A stretch of DNA of 46,390 nt from Fusobacterium perfoetens (GTDB taxonomy: Bacteria > Fusobacteriota > Fusobacteriia > Fusobacteriales > Fusobacteriaceae): NCBI RefSeq assembly GCF_021531595.1, contig NZ_JADYUD010000016.1, positions 1 through 46,390 of the forward strand, written 5' to 3'. Each line of letters starts with the position of its first letter. Within the stretch, counting starts at the first letter, position 1. The translations under genes were made by a program, and so were the position numbers. The notes below the pieces were generated by a model. The model was given only the letters and a program-made list of their open reading frames with translations, made no database searches and was not told where the DNA came from. Below are positions 45,131-46,390 of this stretch, in pieces.

Positions 45131-46075
45131 ATGAAAAAGATAATTGCAATAATGGCTTTAGCTTTAGGACTTGCAGCATGTGGAGGAAGTGAAAAAGCAC
45201 CTACAACTTATGTTAATATAGGAACTGGAGGAACGGCTGGAACTTATTATCCATTAGGAGGAGCTTTTGCAGAAATATGGAATACAAATATTGAAGGAGT
45301 GAATGCAACAGCAGAATCAACAGGAGCATCAGTAGCGAATGTTAATATGCTTCAAAAAGGTGATATTGATGTAGCAATAATTCAAAACGATGTAGCATCT
45401 TATGCTGAAAATGGAGTTGAACTTTTTGAAAATAAAGTAGAAAATATAAGAGGAATGGCAACATTATACAGTGAACCTATTCAATGTATTACAACTGATG
45501 GAAGTGTAAAGTCAATATCTGATTTAAAAGGAAAGAAAGTAGCAATAGGAGCTATAGGAAGTGGAGTTTATTGCAATGCTGTGCAAATCCTTGCAGAAGC
45601 AGGAATAACTGAAAAAGATTATAAACCTCAATACCTTTCATTTGCAGAAGCAGCAACAGGTTTAAGAGATAGACAAATAGATGCAGCATTTATAGTTGCT
45701 GGAGTTCCTACATCAGCAATAGTTGACCTTGCTACTCAAAGAGATGTAAAAGTTGTCAATCTTGATAAAGAACTTGCAGATAAATTAAAAGCTAAATATT
45801 CTTATTATACAGATTATGAAATCCCTGCAGGAACTTACAGTACGCAAAAAGAAGATGCTCAAACTCTTACAGTACAATCTATGCTTGTAGTAAGCTCTAA
45901 ATTATCAGAAGATATGGTTTACAATATGCTTAAATCTATGTATGAAAATACAGATAGAATTAAAGCAGCTCATAAAGTAGGAGAATTTATTAAAGAGGAA
46001 AGTGGACTTGAAGGAATGAGTATAACTCTTCATCCAGGTGCAGAAAAATATTTTTCTGAAAAAGGAATAAAATAA
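45131..46075 (+). CDS. TAXI family TRAP transporter solute receptor, lipoprotein
   Basis: A 314-residue extracytoplasmic receptor with a lipoprotein signal (lipobox LAAC, C17). The mature part opens YVNIGTGGTAGTYYPLGGAFAEIWN, the TAXI signature, and continues NMLQKGDIDVAIIQNDVASYA and GKKVAIGAIGSGVYCNAVQIL. It would deliver a carboxylated solute (glutamate or a dicarboxylate has been proposed for relatives) to the permease encoded just upstream. In a two-membrane cell the lipid anchor may hold it to the inner membrane, which is unusual for TRAP receptors. Confidence 0.93.
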   Translation: MKKIIAIMALALGLAACGGSEKAPTTYVNIGTGGTAGTYYPLGGAFAEIWNTNIEGVNATAESTGASVANVNMLQKGDIDVAIIQNDVASYAENGVELFENKVENIRGMATLYSEPIQCITTDGSVKSISDLKGKKVAIGAIGSGVYCNAVQILAEAGITEKDYKPQYLSFAEAATGLRDRQIDAAFIVAGVPTSAIVDLATQRDVKVVNLDKELADKLKAKYSYYTDYEIPAGTYSTQKEDAQTLTVQSMLVVSSKLSEDMVYNMLKSMYENTDRIKAAHKVGEFIKEESGLEGMSITLHPGAEKYFSEKGIK

Positions 46076-46096
46076 ATAAAATAAATAAAAAAAGAG

Positions 46097-46124
46097 GAGG
46101 TAGTTCTAAGCTATCTCTTTTTTT
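46097..46124 (+). terminator. Terminator of the TRAP operon
   Basis: GAGGTAG (46097-46103) pairs with CTATCTC (46111-46117), with one G-T pair and a 7-nt loop, followed by seven T. Confidence 0.82.
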
Positions 46125-46240
46125 ATAGTTATTATTTTTGAATAAGAATTAATTTATAAATATATTGAAGTATAATGTCGTAATATATTCGATAAGTTTA
46201 AAAATAGAACTGAAGTTTCAAAAATAAAATTAAAAAAAAT

Positions 46241-46269
46241 TTGACAAATAAAAGATAATAATATATACT
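46241..46269 (+). promoter_or_regulatory. Promoter of the last, partial gene
   Basis: TTGACA (46241-46246) and TATACT (46264-46269) with a 17-bp spacer. The start point near 46276 gives a leader of about 55 nt ending in AGGAGGGG. Confidence 0.8.
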
Positions 46270-46330
46270 TATTTTGTTATAAGGCTGTCAGACAACTAGA
46301 TAGCGAAACATTTTTTTCCAGGAGGGGTTT

Positions 46331-46390
46331 ATGAATATTTTATTAGTTGTACTTACTGTAGCGTTAATATTCTGTATAGCAAAATTAATT
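46331..46390 (+). CDS. Start of a hydrophobic, probably membrane protein, cut by the window end
   Basis: The ATG at 46331 follows AGGAGGGG (46320-46327) and a consensus promoter. The twenty visible codons read MNILLVVLTVALIFCIAKLI, a membrane span or signal anchor. This is too short to name a family. Confidence 0.7.
   Translation, partial: MNILLVVLTVALIFCIAKLI

Overview
The window is AT-rich (stop-tolerant, A/T-ending codons throughout) and most likely chromosomal DNA of a Fusobacterium or close relative. The support is the low GC, the strong TTGACA-N17-TATAAT promoters, a methionine gamma-lyase, a fused TRAP/TAXI importer, a membrane pyrophosphatase, and a lipoprotein alpha-2-macroglobulin paired with PBP1C (which implies an outer membrane). 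The species cannot be fixed from the sequence alone. Almost everything is core chromosome. I see no insertion sequence, prophage, integron or CRISPR array.

Layout, left half: a 3' fragment of tRNA-Asn; a Gate-domain membrane protein; then the classic translation/transcription cluster rpmG-tRNA-Trp-secE-nusG-rplKAJL-rpoBC (1585-12983). That cluster carries several cis-acting RNA elements: twin hairpins before rplK and rplA, an L10 leader, and an attenuator followed by a 30-bp hairpin before rpoB. Next come yicC-gmk-rpoZ-apbE, hppA (pyrophosphatase), a small DUF5684-type membrane protein, and a 430-bp non-coding block (18255-18688). In that block I recognise two tandem small-RNA-like units with nearly identical, ECF-sigma-type promoters. 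After it come an exported flavodoxin-fold reductase and a 3-methyladenine glycosylase.

Right half: the A2M lipoprotein and pbpC (overlapping by 1 nt), rpmE-upp, a tRNA cluster (Ser-UGA, Ser-GCU, Arg-ACG), megL, a flavodoxin/ferredoxin fusion, and kdgA-kdgK (2-keto-3-deoxygluconate catabolism) behind two related palindromes. trxA follows, with a palindrome overlapping its promoter, then a convergent Crp/Fnr regulator and a minus-strand operon tatD-acpS-prfB-gltX. The plus strand resumes with a YuiF-like transporter, ychF, a DUF177 protein with rpmF, and a DUF1850-TRAP permease-TAXI receptor operon. The window ends 20 codons into a new hydrophobic protein.

The most interesting item is the pair of tandem small-RNA units at 18281-18590. 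Their shared AAAC-N17-CGTC promoter core, matching transcript starts, C/U-rich unpaired segments and separate intrinsic terminators suggest envelope- or oxidative-stress sRNAs, comparable in concept to the sigma-E-dependent FoxI/FoxJ sRNAs of Fusobacterium nucleatum. Identity with those RNAs is not shown.
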